Numbered from the stretch's first letter, positions 6,175 to 13,747 are shown. The stretch is 18,180 nucleotides of DNA from JBIOUF01 sp044866695 (GCA_044866695.1 JBIOUF010000104.1:1-18180); one strand, 5' to 3'. The notes: generated by a model not told the origin, from the sequence alone. Program-made: numbers and translations.

Positions 6175-6587
6175 CCGGGCCGTCGACCGGGCTGCAGCCC
6201 GGCGCGTCGCTGGGGCCGGAGGAGTACTCCGTCACCCGCGCCGACCTGGTGCGGTACGCCGGGGCAAGCGGCGACCGCAACCCGATCCACTGGTCGGACC
6301 GGGTCGCCGAGTCCGTCGGGCTGCCCGGCGTGATCGCCCACGGGATGTACACGATGGCGCTGGCCGCCCGCGCCGTGGACACCTGGGCCGGCGGACCCGG
6401 CCGGATCCGTGAGATCGGCTGCAAGTTCGCCAGGCCGGTCGTCGTACCCGACGACGACCAGGGCGTCGTCGTCACGGTCTCCGGCACGGTCAAGGACGTC
6501 ACCGAGGACACCGTGCAGGTGGCGCTGGAGGTGACCTGCGGGGGCGTCAAGGTGCTGGGGCTGCCCAAGGCCGTCCTGTCCCGGTGA
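6171..6587 (+). CDS. hadB: MaoC-type (3R)-hydroxyacyl dehydratase, catalytic subunit (HadB-like)
   Basis: A 138-residue hotdog dehydratase with the complete hydratase-2 signature YAGASGDRNPIHWSDRVA at residues 29-46. Asp35 and His40 are the catalytic dyad. IAHGMYTMAL (about 55-64) follows as the next conserved helix. With the HadA-like protein it would form a heterodimer acting on (3R)-hydroxyacyl-ACP or -CoA. It starts with GTG inside the stop of the previous gene. The order rpmG, hadA, hadB, then tRNA-Trp, secE and nusG further on, matches the mycobacterial hadABC locus, but no hadC is present here and murB follows directly. Whether it serves ordinary membrane fatty acids or a special lipid is inference. 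Confidence 0.9.
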   Translation: MTGPSTGLQPGASLGPEEYSVTRADLVRYAGASGDRNPIHWSDRVAESVGLPGVIAHGMYTMALAARAVDTWAGGPGRIREIGCKFARPVVVPDDDQGVVVTVSGTVKDVTEDTVQVALEVTCGGVKVLGLPKAVLSR

Positions 6588-6594
6588 CCCTGCC

Positions 6595-7629
6595 TTGACC
6601 GACGCCCGCGAACGGCTGGCCGGCCTGACCACGCTCCGCATGGGCGGGCCGGCCGAGGTGCTGCGCGCCGCCGACGAGGACCGGCTGGTTGCCGCGGTCG
6701 CCGAGGCCGACCTCGACGGCGTGCCGGTCCTGGTGCTCGGCGGCGGCAGCAACCTGGTGGTCGCCGACGAGGGCTTCCCCGGCCGGGTCGTCCGCGTCGA
6801 GACCACGGGCGTGCACACGCAGGGCGACCTCTGCGGGGGCGCCTCTGTGACGGTGGCCGCCGGTGAGTCCTGGGACGACCTGGTGACCCGCGCGGTCGAC
6901 GAGGGCTGGCTGGGCCTGGAGACCCTGGCCGGGATCCCGGGCACCGTGGGCGCCGCGCCGATCCAGAACGTCGGCGCCTACGGCCAGGAGCTGTGCTCCT
7001 CCGTGGCGCAGGTGCGGGTCTACGACCGGGCCCTGCGCGGCCGGCGCACGTTCACCCACGCCGAGTGCGGGTTCGGCTACCGGACCAGCCGGTTCAAGGC
7101 CGACCCCGGGCGCCACGTCGTGCTGTCGGTGACCCTGCAGCTGCGGCTGGGCGACCGGGCGCTGCCGCTCGAGTACGCCGAGCTGGCCGCCGCGCTCGAC
7201 ACCCGGCTGGGGGCCCGGCCGCCCGCGCGGGAGGTCCGCGACGCGGTGCTCCGGCTGCGCCGCCGCAAGGGCATGGTGCTCGACGCCGACGACCACGACA
7301 CCTGGAGCGCCGGGTCGTTCTTCACCAACCCCGTCGTCGAGCCCGACGTGCTGCCCTCCGACGCCCCGGCGTACCCGATGCCGGACGGGAAGGTGAAGAC
7401 CAGTGCCGCCTGGCTCATCGAGCGGTCCGGGTTCGGCAAGGGCTACGGCCTGGACCGCGGCTCCGGCCGGGTGAGCCTGTCCACCAAGCACGTCCTCGCG
7501 CTCACCAACCGCGGTGGGGGCACCACGGCCGAGCTCCTGGCCCTGGCCGCCGAGGTGCGCGACGGGGTCCGGAGCAGGTTCGGGATCACCTTGGAGAACG
7601 AGCCGGTGCTGGTGGGGGCGACGCTGTAG
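6595..7629 (+). CDS. murB: UDP-N-acetylenolpyruvoylglucosamine reductase
   Basis: A 344-residue FAD enzyme that uses NADPH to reduce UDP-GlcNAc-enolpyruvate to UDP-MurNAc, the second committed step of peptidoglycan synthesis, in the cytoplasm. Signatures in order are LTTLRMGGPA (11-20), the FAD loop LVLGGGSNLVV (46-56) and LAGIPGTVGAAPIQNVGAYG (111-130). GYRTSRFK follows with the catalytic Arg163, then SAGSFFTNP (238-246) with the proton-donor Ser241, and the C-terminal LENEPVLVG with Glu335. The length fits the actinobacterial type I enzyme. The start is a TTG at 6595; no other in-frame start precedes the conserved N-terminus. It lies 7 bases after the hadB stop with only a weak ribosome-binding site, so it probably depends on translational coupling. 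It converges on the DUF4190 operon with a 10-base gap. Confidence 0.96.
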   Translation: MTDARERLAGLTTLRMGGPAEVLRAADEDRLVAAVAEADLDGVPVLVLGGGSNLVVADEGFPGRVVRVETTGVHTQGDLCGGASVTVAAGESWDDLVTRAVDEGWLGLETLAGIPGTVGAAPIQNVGAYGQELCSSVAQVRVYDRALRGRRTFTHAECGFGYRTSRFKADPGRHVVLSVTLQLRLGDRALPLEYAELAAALDTRLGARPPAREVRDAVLRLRRRKGMVLDADDHDTWSAGSFFTNPVVEPDVLPSDAPAYPMPDGKVKTSAAWLIERSGFGKGYGLDRGSGRVSLSTKHVLALTNRGGGTTAELLALAAEVRDGVRSRFGITLENEPVLVGATL

Positions 7630-7639
7630 GGGCGCTGCC

Positions 7640-7951
7640 TCACAGGGAGCCGAACAGCGCGGACAGCCCGAACGAGACGCCGAAGACGGCCAGCAGCGCG
7701 AACGGGACCAGCAGCAGCACCGTGGCGACGATGCCCAGGACGTACCCGGCCTGCGCCTGCCCGCGACCGCCCCATCGGCCGCCGGAGGCGTCGATCTCGT
7801 GCATCGTCGACCTGCCGATGGACCAGGCGAACGGACCGAGCAGCCCGCACAGCACCAGCGCCAGGATGCCCAGCACCAGGGCGGTGGTCGCCCGGGGATG
7901 GTCCGGCGCCTGTGCGTACGGCGGCGGGTCGTACTGCGGCGGGTAGCTCAT
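7640..7951 (-). CDS. Small DUF4190 membrane protein
   Basis: A 103-residue protein with a short Pro/Tyr-rich cytoplasmic head (residues 1-20) and a DUF4190-type membrane domain. Helix 1 lies at about residues 22-45, then a conserved polar loop with M-H-E-I-D-A-S-G-G-R-W-G-G-R-G-Q-A-Q-A-G (50-69), then helix 2 at about 70-97. Function is unknown; members of this family are common small actinobacterial membrane proteins. The ATG at 7951 overlaps the stop of the preceding paralogue (ATGA, 7948-7951), so they are co-translated. A longer upstream reading in this frame only crosses the paralogue. The stop lies 10 bases from the convergent murB stop, so the two transcripts must overlap or terminate inside each other. 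Confidence 0.85.
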   Translation of the reverse strand: MSYPPQYDPPPYAQAPDHPRATTALVLGILALVLCGLLGPFAWSIGRSTMHEIDASGGRWGGRGQAQAGYVLGIVATVLLLVPFALLAVFGVSFGLSALFGSL

Positions 7952-8688
7952 CGGACCGGACCCGGCCCGGCGGCGCTCGCGGACGTCGTCGTCGAGGTGG
8001 TCCCCGGGCCGTCGTCCCCGAGGTTGCCGGTGGCGGCCAGGACGACGACCAGGACCATGGCCAGCAGGCCCAGGGCCAGCAGCACGGTGCCGATCACGCC
8101 GAGCACGAAGCCGGTCTGCGCCTGCCCGCGCCCGCCGTAGCGCCCGCCCGACGCGTCGATCTCCCGGACCGTCCTGCGACCCATCCACCAGGCGAACGGC
8201 GAGACCAGCAACGGCAGGACGCAGGCCACGCCCCCGGCCAGGCCGAGGATGCCCAGCACCATGGCGGTGGTGGCCTGCGGGTGGTTGGGGACGGGGCCAT
8301 ACGCCGGGTAGCCCGGGGGGTACGGCGGGTACGACGCGTAGCCGTGCGGCCCGGCCTCCTGCTGCCCGTACTGCGGCTGCCCGTACTGCGGCTGGCCGTA
8401 CTGCGGCTCGCCGTACTGGGGCTGGCCGTACCGCTGCTGCCCGTACTGCGGCCGGCCGTACTGGGGCTGGCCGTACGGCTGCCCGTACTGCGGCTGCTCG
8501 CCGTACGGCTGCTGGCCGTACTGCTCCCGGGCCGCCTGCTCCCGGGCCTGGCGCTCCCAGTAGCCGATCTCCTCCCCGGCCGACGTGCCGTCCTCCGGCG
8601 CGGCCGCGGAGGTGTCCTCTGCCCCCGACCCGCGGTCGTCCGGGGCGGGGGTGCCGGGCTCCGGCTCGTCGCGGGGGTCGCTGGTCAT
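7948..8688 (-). CDS. DUF4190 membrane protein with a Tyr-Gly-Gln-Pro repeat head
   Basis: A 246-residue paralogue of the following small gene, with a long disordered N-terminal region. Residues 1-40 are acidic and Pro/Ser-rich. Residues 57-110 hold eleven YG dipeptides, mostly spaced five residues apart (Q-P-Q-Y-G units), and 112-138 are Tyr/Pro-rich. The DUF4190 domain follows: helix 1 at about 139-165, loop R-E-I-D-A-S-G-G-R-Y-G-G-R-G-Q-A-Q-T-G (175-193), helix 2 at about 194-219, then a Thr/Ser-rich tail. The start at 8688 gives the acidic head, and the gene begins 4 bases after the adenosine deaminase stop. The low-complexity head could scaffold proteins at the membrane, but that is a guess; no function is known. 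Confidence 0.85.
   Translation of the reverse strand: MTSDPRDEPEPGTPAPDDRGSGAEDTSAAAPEDGTSAGEEIGYWERQAREQAAREQYGQQPYGEQPQYGQPYGQPQYGRPQYGQQRYGQPQYGEPQYGQPQYGQPQYGQQEAGPHGYASYPPYPPGYPAYGPVPNHPQATTAMVLGILGLAGGVACVLPLLVSPFAWWMGRRTVREIDASGGRYGGRGQAQTGFVLGVIGTVLLALGLLAMVLVVVLAATGNLGDDGPGTTSTTTSASAAGPGPVR
8359..8520 (-). repeat. 15-bp-period coding repeat (Q-P-Q-Y-G units)
   Basis: The DNA encoding residues 57-110 of the long DUF4190 protein is an imperfect tandem array of about eleven units, mostly 15 bp, each ending in a Tyr-Gly pair (GTACTGC or GTACGGC on the plus strand). Two units depart from the period: one gap of 6 codons and one of 4 separate adjacent YG pairs near the start. Such arrays change copy number by slippage. 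Confidence 0.85.
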
Positions 8689-8692
8689 GGGC

Positions 8693-9715
8693 TCATTGTG
8701 CCAACCACGACGCGACGTCTCGCAGGGCGGCCGTGCGCACGTCGTCCGGCGCCTCGGACGCCCGCAGCGACATGGTCGCGAGCTCTGCCATCGTCTCGTC
8801 GGCGAGGCCGTGCGAGTCGCGCACCGCGGCGTACTGCCCGAGCAGGCGGGGCCCGAACAGCAGCGGGTCGTCCGCGCCGAGGGCGACCGTGGCGCCGGCG
8901 GCCAGCAGGGTCCGCAGCGGCACCGCGGCCACGTCGGGGTAGACCCCCAGCGACACGTTGGACACCGGGCAGACCTCGAAGGCGACCCCTCGCTGGACCA
9001 GCTCCGCCAGCAGCCGGGGGTCCTCGGCGGCCCGGACCCCGTGGCCCAGCCGCTCCGCGCCCAGCGCCTCCACCACGGCGCGCACGCTGGTCGGGCCGAG
9101 CAGCTCACCCCCGTGCGGCACCAGGCGCAGGCCGGCCCGGCGGGCGATCCGGAACGCCGCGGCGAACTCCTCGGTCTTCCCGCGCCGCTCGTCGTTGGAC
9201 AGCCCGAAGCCGACCACCCCTCGCCCGGCGTACTGGGCGGCCAGCCGGGCCAGCGCCCTGGCGTCCAGCGGGTGCCGGGTGCGGTTGGCCGCGACGACCA
9301 CGCCGATGCCCAGCCCGGTCAGTGCCGACGCCTCCTGCACGGCGTCGAGCACGAGCTCGGTGAACGCCGTGATCCCGCCGAAGCGGGCGGCGTACCCGCT
9401 GGGGTCCACCTGCAGCTCCAGCCAGCGGCCGCCGTCGTCGACGTCGTCCTCCGCGGCCTCGCGCACCAGCCGGCGCACGTCCTCCGGCGTGCGCAGCACC
9501 GACCGGGCGACGTCGTAGAGCCGCTGGAACCGGAACCAGCCCTTCTCGTCGGCGCCGGACAGCCGGGGCGGCCAGCGCTCCACGAGCGCGTCGGGCAGCA
9601 CGACGCCCTCCCGGGCGGCCAGCTCGAGCAGCGTGTCATGCCGCATGGAGCCGGTGAAGTGCAGGTGCAGATGGGCCTTGGGGAGGCCGGCCAGGTCCCG
9701 GCGCACGCTGCGCAC
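8693..9715 (-). CDS. add: Adenosine deaminase-family amidohydrolase
   Basis: A 340-residue TIM-barrel metal hydrolase of the adenosine/AMP deaminase family, expected to convert adenosine-like purines to inosine-like products in the cytoplasm. The metal ligands are in LPKAHLHLHF (H17 and H19), H201 in HGGE (with E204 as proton shuttle), H225 in RLGHG, and the Asp pair in GADDP (282-283). The residue after the HxH motif is unusual: HFTGS replaces the common HLDGS or HLEGS, and the GFDLAGDE-type motif is GFGLSNDE. I chose the GTG at 9715, with GGGGAAG upstream; GTG at 9706 is also possible. It starts 29 bases after the aminotransferase stop and is followed after 4 bases by the DUF4190 gene. The specificity may differ from true adenosine deaminase. 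Confidence 0.85.
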   Translation of the reverse strand: MRSVRRDLAGLPKAHLHLHFTGSMRHDTLLELAAREGVVLPDALVERWPPRLSGADEKGWFRFQRLYDVARSVLRTPEDVRRLVREAAEDDVDDGGRWLELQVDPSGYAARFGGITAFTELVLDAVQEASALTGLGIGVVVAANRTRHPLDARALARLAAQYAGRGVVGFGLSNDERRGKTEEFAAAFRIARRAGLRLVPHGGELLGPTSVRAVVEALGAERLGHGVRAAEDPRLLAELVQRGVAFEVCPVSNVSLGVYPDVAAVPLRTLLAAGATVALGADDPLLFGPRLLGQYAAVRDSHGLADETMAELATMSLRASEAPDDVRTAALRDVASWLAQ

Positions 9716-9744
9716 CGGCTTCCCCGCGGCCGCCGCGGGGGCGG

Positions 9745-10968
9745 TCAGGCGAACAGCTTCTGCAGCCGGGTCACGCCCTCGACCAGGTCGTCGTCGCCGA
9801 GCGCGTAGGACAGCCGCAGGTACCCGGGGGACCCGAAGGCCTCGCCGGGCACGACCGCAACCTCGGCCTTGTCCAGGATCAGCCCGGCCAGCTCGGCGGA
9901 GGAACGCGCGGCCACGCCGTCGTACTCCCGGCCGAGCAGGCCCTTGACCGACGGGTAGGCGTAGAACGCCCCCTTCGGCAGCGGGCACACCACGCCGTCG
10001 ATCTCGCCGAGCATCGCCACGATCGTGCGGCGGCGCCGGTCGAACGCCTCGCGCATGCGCGCCACCGCGGAGAGGTCGCCGGAGAGCGCCGCGACGGCGG
10101 CGCGCTGGGAGACGTTGGCGACGTTGGACGTGGCGTGGGACTGCAGGTTGGTCGCCGCCTTGACGATGTCGGCCGGCCCGAGCATCCAGCCAACCCGCCA
10201 GCCCGTCATCGCATAGGTCTTCGCGACGCCGTTCAGCACCACGCACGTGTCGGCCAGCTCGGGCACCGCAACCGGCAGGGACACCGCCTCGGCGCCGTCG
10301 TACACCAGGTGCTCGTAGATCTCGTCGGTGACCACCCAGATGCCGTGCTCGAGCGCCCAGCGCCCGATCGCGGTGGCCTGCTCGCGCGAGTACACCGCGC
10401 CCGTCGGGTTGGACGGCGAGCAGTACAACAGCACCTTGGTCCGGTCGGTCCGGGCCGCCTCCAGCTGCTCGAGGGTGACCAGGTAGTCCTGGGTCTCGTC
10501 GGCGAGCACGTCCACCGGGACTCCGCCGGCGAGCCGGATCGCCTCCGGGTAGGTCGTCCAGTACGGCGCCGGCAGGATCACCTCGTCGCCGGGGTCGAGC
10601 AGCGTCGCGAACGCCTCGTAGACCGCCTGCTTGCCGCCGTTGGTGACCAGCACCTGGGCCGGCGTGACCTCCAGGCCGGAGTCCCGCCGGGTCTTCGCCA
10701 CGATCGCCGCCTTGAGGTCGGGCAGCCCGCCGGCCGGGGTGTAGCGGTGGTTGGCCGGGTCGGCGCAGGCCGCGGCCGCGGCCGCGACGACGTACTCCGG
10801 GGTCGGGAAGTCGGGCTCGCCGGCGCCGAACCCGACCACCGGCCGGCCGGCCGCCTTCAGCGCCTTCGCCTTGGCGTCCACCGCGAGCGTCGCCGACTCG
10901 GCGATGCCGCCGATGCGCGCGGACACCCGGGACGGGGTGCTGGTGGGCAGTCCTGCGGAGGGGGTCAT
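9745..10968 (-). CDS. aspC: PLP-dependent aspartate-type aminotransferase (class I)
   Basis: A 407-residue fold-type I aminotransferase of the aspartate aminotransferase Ib type, moving an amino group between aspartate (or a related amino acid) and 2-oxoglutarate. Visible features are GAGEPDFPTPE (48-58), the cofactor-stacking region around VTNGGKQAVYEA (108-119), SPSNPTG (184-190), VVTDEIYEH (212-220) with Asp215 and Tyr218, and the PLP lysine Lys250 in NGVAKTYAMTGWR. Arg385 in YLRLSYA binds the substrate carboxylate. The ATG at 10968 has GGTGGAAG upstream; a nearby ATG at 10976 is out of frame. It heads a minus-strand operon with the deaminase and two DUF4190 genes and is divergent from tRNA-Trp. 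In Streptomyces and relatives this gene sits in the same place beside tRNA-Trp and secE. Confidence 0.93.
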   Translation of the reverse strand: MTPSAGLPTSTPSRVSARIGGIAESATLAVDAKAKALKAAGRPVVGFGAGEPDFPTPEYVVAAAAAACADPANHRYTPAGGLPDLKAAIVAKTRRDSGLEVTPAQVLVTNGGKQAVYEAFATLLDPGDEVILPAPYWTTYPEAIRLAGGVPVDVLADETQDYLVTLEQLEAARTDRTKVLLYCSPSNPTGAVYSREQATAIGRWALEHGIWVVTDEIYEHLVYDGAEAVSLPVAVPELADTCVVLNGVAKTYAMTGWRVGWMLGPADIVKAATNLQSHATSNVANVSQRAAVAALSGDLSAVARMREAFDRRRRTIVAMLGEIDGVVCPLPKGAFYAYPSVKGLLGREYDGVAARSSAELAGLILDKAEVAVVPGEAFGSPGYLRLSYALGDDDLVEGVTRLQKLFA

Positions 10969-11053
10969 GGGTCCATGCTTCCACCCGCGGCTCCGGGCGC
11001 GCACCCGCCCGGTCCCGCCTCCACGTGGTTCGACTTCGTTCCCGGGTTCCCCG

Positions 11054-11081
11054 TACACTCGGTCCTCGGTGGTTCGCCACC
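11054..11081 (+). promoter_or_regulatory. Candidate promoter -10 and UUCG hairpin upstream of tRNA-Trp
   Basis: TACACT at 11054-11059 is a good -10 box; the best -35 candidate, TTCGAC at 11029-11034, is weak and 19 bases away. Just beyond the predicted start point lies GGTGG-TTCG-CCACC (11068-11081), a perfect 5-bp stem with a UUCG tetraloop, followed by CTTTGG. It would be at the very 5' end of a tRNA-Trp/secE/nusG transcript. Confidence 0.4.
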
Positions 11082-11168
11082 CTTTGGTCGTCATGCCCTC
11101 GAACCGGCCCTCCAGGTCCCGCGTCGGACCGCGCCGGGTCGGGCGGCGTACCGAGGGAGCGCCGCCGG

Positions 11169-11241
11169 AGGGCACTAGCTCAACTGGCAGAGCATCGGTC
11201 TCCAAAACCGAAGGTTGGGGGTTCAAGTCCCTCGTGCCCTG
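11169..11241 (+). tRNA. tRNA-Trp (anticodon CCA)
   Basis: A 73-base cloverleaf. The acceptor AGGGCAC pairs with GTGCCCT, the D-stem is GCTC/GAGC, and the anticodon stem TCGGT/ACCGA surrounds CTCCAAA. The T-stem GGGGG/CCCTC (one G-U pair) encloses TTCAAGT, and the discriminator is G. Anticodon CCA reads TGG. Its place immediately before secE is conserved across actinobacteria. Confidence 0.97.
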
Positions 11242-11330
11242 CTGGTCCTCGCGTCGCCGGCGCGAGGGCGCAAGGCTCGCCCGCCCGCGGGCAGGCGTTC
11301 GAGGAGGACCGGGAAGGAGGTGGTCGGACC

Positions 11331-11552
11331 GTGACGGAGAGCCGCTCCGCCGCGTCGTCCAGCCGGCGGCGCACGGGTCCGGCCACGTTCTACCGGCAGG
11401 TCGTCGCCGAGCTCCGCAAGGTCGTCTGGCCCACCCGTCAGCAGCTGGTCACCTACTTCTGGGTGGTCCTGGTGTTCGTGCTGGTGGTCATGACGTTCGT
11501 GTCGTTGCTCGACCTCGGCTTCGGCAAGCTGGTGTTCGCGGTCTTCGGCTGA
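11331..11552 (+). CDS. secE: Preprotein translocase subunit SecE
   Basis: A 73-residue single-span SecE, the clamp subunit of the SecYEG protein-conducting channel in the cytoplasmic membrane. Residues 1-18 are polar and basic. The amphipathic segment F-Y-R-Q-V-V-A-E-L-R-K-V-V-W-P-T-R (20-36) is the hallmark motif, and the membrane helix runs about 38-60. The short tail D-L-G-F-G-K-L-V-F-A-V-F-G is typical. The GTG start at 11331 is set by a strong AAGGAGG 10 bases upstream; longer in-frame readings cross tRNA-Trp and are not real. nusG follows 69 bases downstream, the near-universal secE-nusG pair. Confidence 0.97.
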   Translation: MTESRSAASSSRRRTGPATFYRQVVAELRKVVWPTRQQLVTYFWVVLVFVLVVMTFVSLLDLGFGKLVFAVFG

Positions 11553-11621
11553 GGCCCGACGGCGGAGGCAGGACCCATGCCCGGACCCCGGGCGACGACG
11601 AAGTGAAGGTGAAGCGCAACC

Positions 11622-12464
11622 GTGTCCCAGTCCTACGACGAAGAGTCCGGCAACCCGGCCGAGGAGACCTTTCGCGGCGACGCCAGCGACCCCGCGGTCG
11701 AGCCCGGCGGCACGCCGGAGACCGAGGCCCCGCAGGACGCCCTGACCGGGCTCGACGCCGAGGAGGCCGCCGAGAGCGACGGCTCGGTGGGGCCCGAGGC
11801 GGACGCCGGCGAGGACGCCGAGGGGGGCTCGGAGGAAGCCTCGGAGGAGCCCGATCCGTTGGAGGAGTTCCGTGAGGTGCTGCGGGCCAAGCCCGGCGAC
11901 TGGTTCGTGGTGCACACCTACTCCGGCATGGAGAACCGGGTGAAGACCAACCTGGAGACCCGGATCAGCTCGCTGAACATGGAGGACTACATCCACGAGG
12001 TGATCGTCCCGACCGAGGAGGTCGCGGAGATCAAGAACGGCCAGCGCAAGCTGGTCAAGCGCACCGTCCTGCCCGGCTACGTGCTGGTCCGGATGGACCT
12101 CACCGACGAGTCCTGGAGCGCGGTGCGGCACACGCCGTCGGTGACCGGGTTCGTCGGGCACAGCCACCAGCCGGTGCCGCTCAGCCTGGAGGAGGTCGAG
12201 GGCATGCTGGCCCCGGCGGTGGTGGCCCAGGCCCAGGCCGCCGCTCCCGAGCGCGGCGGAGCGCCGACGGCGACCAAGCAGAAGGTGGAGGTCGCCGACT
12301 TCGGGGTCTCCGACTCCGTCATGGTCGTCGACGGCCCGTTCGCCACGCTGCACGCCACGATCACCGAGATCAACGCCGACACCCAGCGGGTCAAGGCCCT
12401 GGTCGAGATCTTCGGCCGGGAGACCCCGGTCGAGCTGAGCTTCAGCCAGATCCAGCGGGTCTGA
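11622..12464 (+). CDS. nusG: Transcription termination/antitermination factor NusG
   Basis: A 280-residue NusG. The first ~85 residues are an acidic, Ala/Glu/Gly-rich disordered extension typical of actinobacterial NusG. The NGN domain, which binds the RNA polymerase clamp, spans about 93-200: DWFVVHTYSGMENRVKTNLE, the loop VPTEEVAEIKNGQRK, then LPGYVLVRM. The KOW domain spans about 225-280: VMVVDGPFATLHATI, then EIFGRETPVELSF. KOW contacts S10 or Rho. The start is a GTG at 11622 with a modest AAGGTGAAG upstream. It lies between secE and rplK, the conserved order. A 20-residue Ala/Pro-rich linker (200-220) separates the domains. Confidence 0.97.
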   Translation: MSQSYDEESGNPAEETFRGDASDPAVEPGGTPETEAPQDALTGLDAEEAAESDGSVGPEADAGEDAEGGSEEASEEPDPLEEFREVLRAKPGDWFVVHTYSGMENRVKTNLETRISSLNMEDYIHEVIVPTEEVAEIKNGQRKLVKRTVLPGYVLVRMDLTDESWSAVRHTPSVTGFVGHSHQPVPLSLEEVEGMLAPAVVAQAQAAAPERGGAPTATKQKVEVADFGVSDSVMVVDGPFATLHATITEINADTQRVKALVEIFGRETPVELSFSQIQRV

Positions 12465-12485
12465 CCATACCGAGAGAAGGAACAG

Positions 12486-12917
12486 ATGCCGCCCAGGAAG
12501 AAGATCGCCGCGCTCGTCAAGGTGCAGCTGAACGCCGGCGCCGCGACCCCCGCCCCGCCGGTGGGCACCGCGCTCGGCCCGCACGGCGTGAACATCATGG
12601 AGTTCTGCAAGGCCTACAACGCCGCGACCGAGGCGCAGCGGGGACAGGTCATCCCCGTCGACATCACCATCTACGAGGACCGCAGCTTCACCTTCGTCAC
12701 CAAGACGCCGCCGGCCGCGGAGCTGATCAAGAAGGCCGCGGGGCTGGCCAAGGGCTCCGCGGTTCCGCACCGCGACAAGGTGGGCCGGCTCACCCGCGAC
12801 CAGGTCCGGGAGATCGCCACCACGAAGATGCCGGACCTCAACGCCAACGACGTCGACCAGGCGATGCGCATCATCGAGGGCACGGCCCGCTCCATGGGCG
12901 TGACCGTCGCCGACTGA
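12486..12917 (+). CDS. rplK: Ribosomal protein uL11
   Basis: A 143-residue L11 that binds 23S rRNA at the GTPase-associated centre together with the L10 stalk. MPPRKKIAALVKVQLNAGAA is the N-terminal domain start and P-A-P-P-V-G-T-A-L-G-P-H-G-V-N-I-M-E-F-C-K the conserved hinge of that domain, while the C-terminal domain ends A-M-R-I-I-E-G-T-A-R-S-M-G-V. Full family length. ATG at 12486 with AGAAGGAA upstream. Only 21 bases separate it from nusG, so it is read from the same transcript. rplA follows after a 101-base gap. Confidence 0.98.
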   Translation: MPPRKKIAALVKVQLNAGAATPAPPVGTALGPHGVNIMEFCKAYNAATEAQRGQVIPVDITIYEDRSFTFVTKTPPAAELIKKAAGLAKGSAVPHRDKVGRLTRDQVREIATTKMPDLNANDVDQAMRIIEGTARSMGVTVAD

Positions 12918-13018
12918 CCCGGCGTACGCCTCATCCGGCGCCACGCACGCGACACCCCGTGGGAGGCCCGCGCCGCGGCCTGACCACACTGCTGAGACCA
13001 TCTGAGAGGAACAGCACC

Positions 13019-13729
13019 ATGCAGCGCAGCAAGAGCTACCGCGCCGCCGCGAGCGCGGTCGACCGCGACCAGGTCTACCCGCCGCTCTCCGCCCTGAAGC
13101 TGGCGAAGGCCAACGCGAAGGCGCGCTTCGACGAGTCCGTCGACGTCGCCATCCGCCTCGGCGTCGACCCCCGCAAGGCCGACCAGATGGTCCGCGGCAC
13201 GGTCAACCTGCCGCACGGGACCGGCAAGACCGCCCGGGTGCTGGTCTTCGCCACCGGCGACAAGGCCGAGGCGGCCCGCGCCGCCGGGGCGGACCACGTG
13301 GGCGCCGACGACCTGATCGAGCGGATCACCGGCGGCTGGCTGGACTTCGACGCCGTCGTCGCGACCCCGGACATGATGGGCAAGGTCGGCCGGCTCGGCC
13401 GCGTCCTCGGTCCCCGTGGCCTGATGCCGAACCCGAAGACGGGCACGGTCACCCCCGACGTCGCCAAGGCGGTGGCGGAGATCAAGGGCGGGCGGATCGA
13501 GTTCCGCGTCGACCGGCACGCCAACCTGCACTTCCTGATCGGCAAGACCTCCTTCTCCGAGGCCCAGCTCGCCGAGAACTACGCCGCGGCGCTCGAGGAG
13601 GTGCTGCGGCTCAAGCCGTCGAGCTCCAAGGGCCGCTACCTGAGGAAGGTCACCTTCTCGACCACCATGGGCCCCGGCATCCAGGTCGACCCGAACCGGA
13701 CCCGGAACGTCGCGGTCGAGGAGGACTGA
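13019..13729 (+). CDS. rplA: Ribosomal protein uL1
   Basis: A 236-residue L1, the mobile stalk protein of the 50S exit site and in many bacteria the translational repressor of the L11 operon. The block GLMPNPKTGTVTPDV with the following K-G-G-R-I-E-F-R-V-D is the diagnostic motif. The ATG at 13019 has AGAGGAAC upstream and begins MQRSKSYRAA; an in-frame upstream start at 12959 lacks family support. The 101-base gap before it contains the perfect palindrome GGCGTACGCC (12921-12930). The gene ends immediately before the repeat-rich spacer. Confidence 0.97.
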   Translation: MQRSKSYRAAASAVDRDQVYPPLSALKLAKANAKARFDESVDVAIRLGVDPRKADQMVRGTVNLPHGTGKTARVLVFATGDKAEAARAAGADHVGADDLIERITGGWLDFDAVVATPDMMGKVGRLGRVLGPRGLMPNPKTGTVTPDVAKAVAEIKGGRIEFRVDRHANLHFLIGKTSFSEAQLAENYAAALEEVLRLKPSSSKGRYLRKVTFSTTMGPGIQVDPNRTRNVAVEED

Positions 13730-13747
13730 CCCGCTGAGAGTCCCGCC

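Noticed and set aside
12921..12930. 10-bp palindrome GGCGTACGCC between rplK and rplA as an operator
   Set aside because: Short GC palindromes are expected by chance at this base composition and no promoter is associated with it.
11223..13001. 592-codon minus-strand open frame opposite secE, nusG and rplK
   Set aside because: It overlaps three certain genes and has no recognisable sequence.
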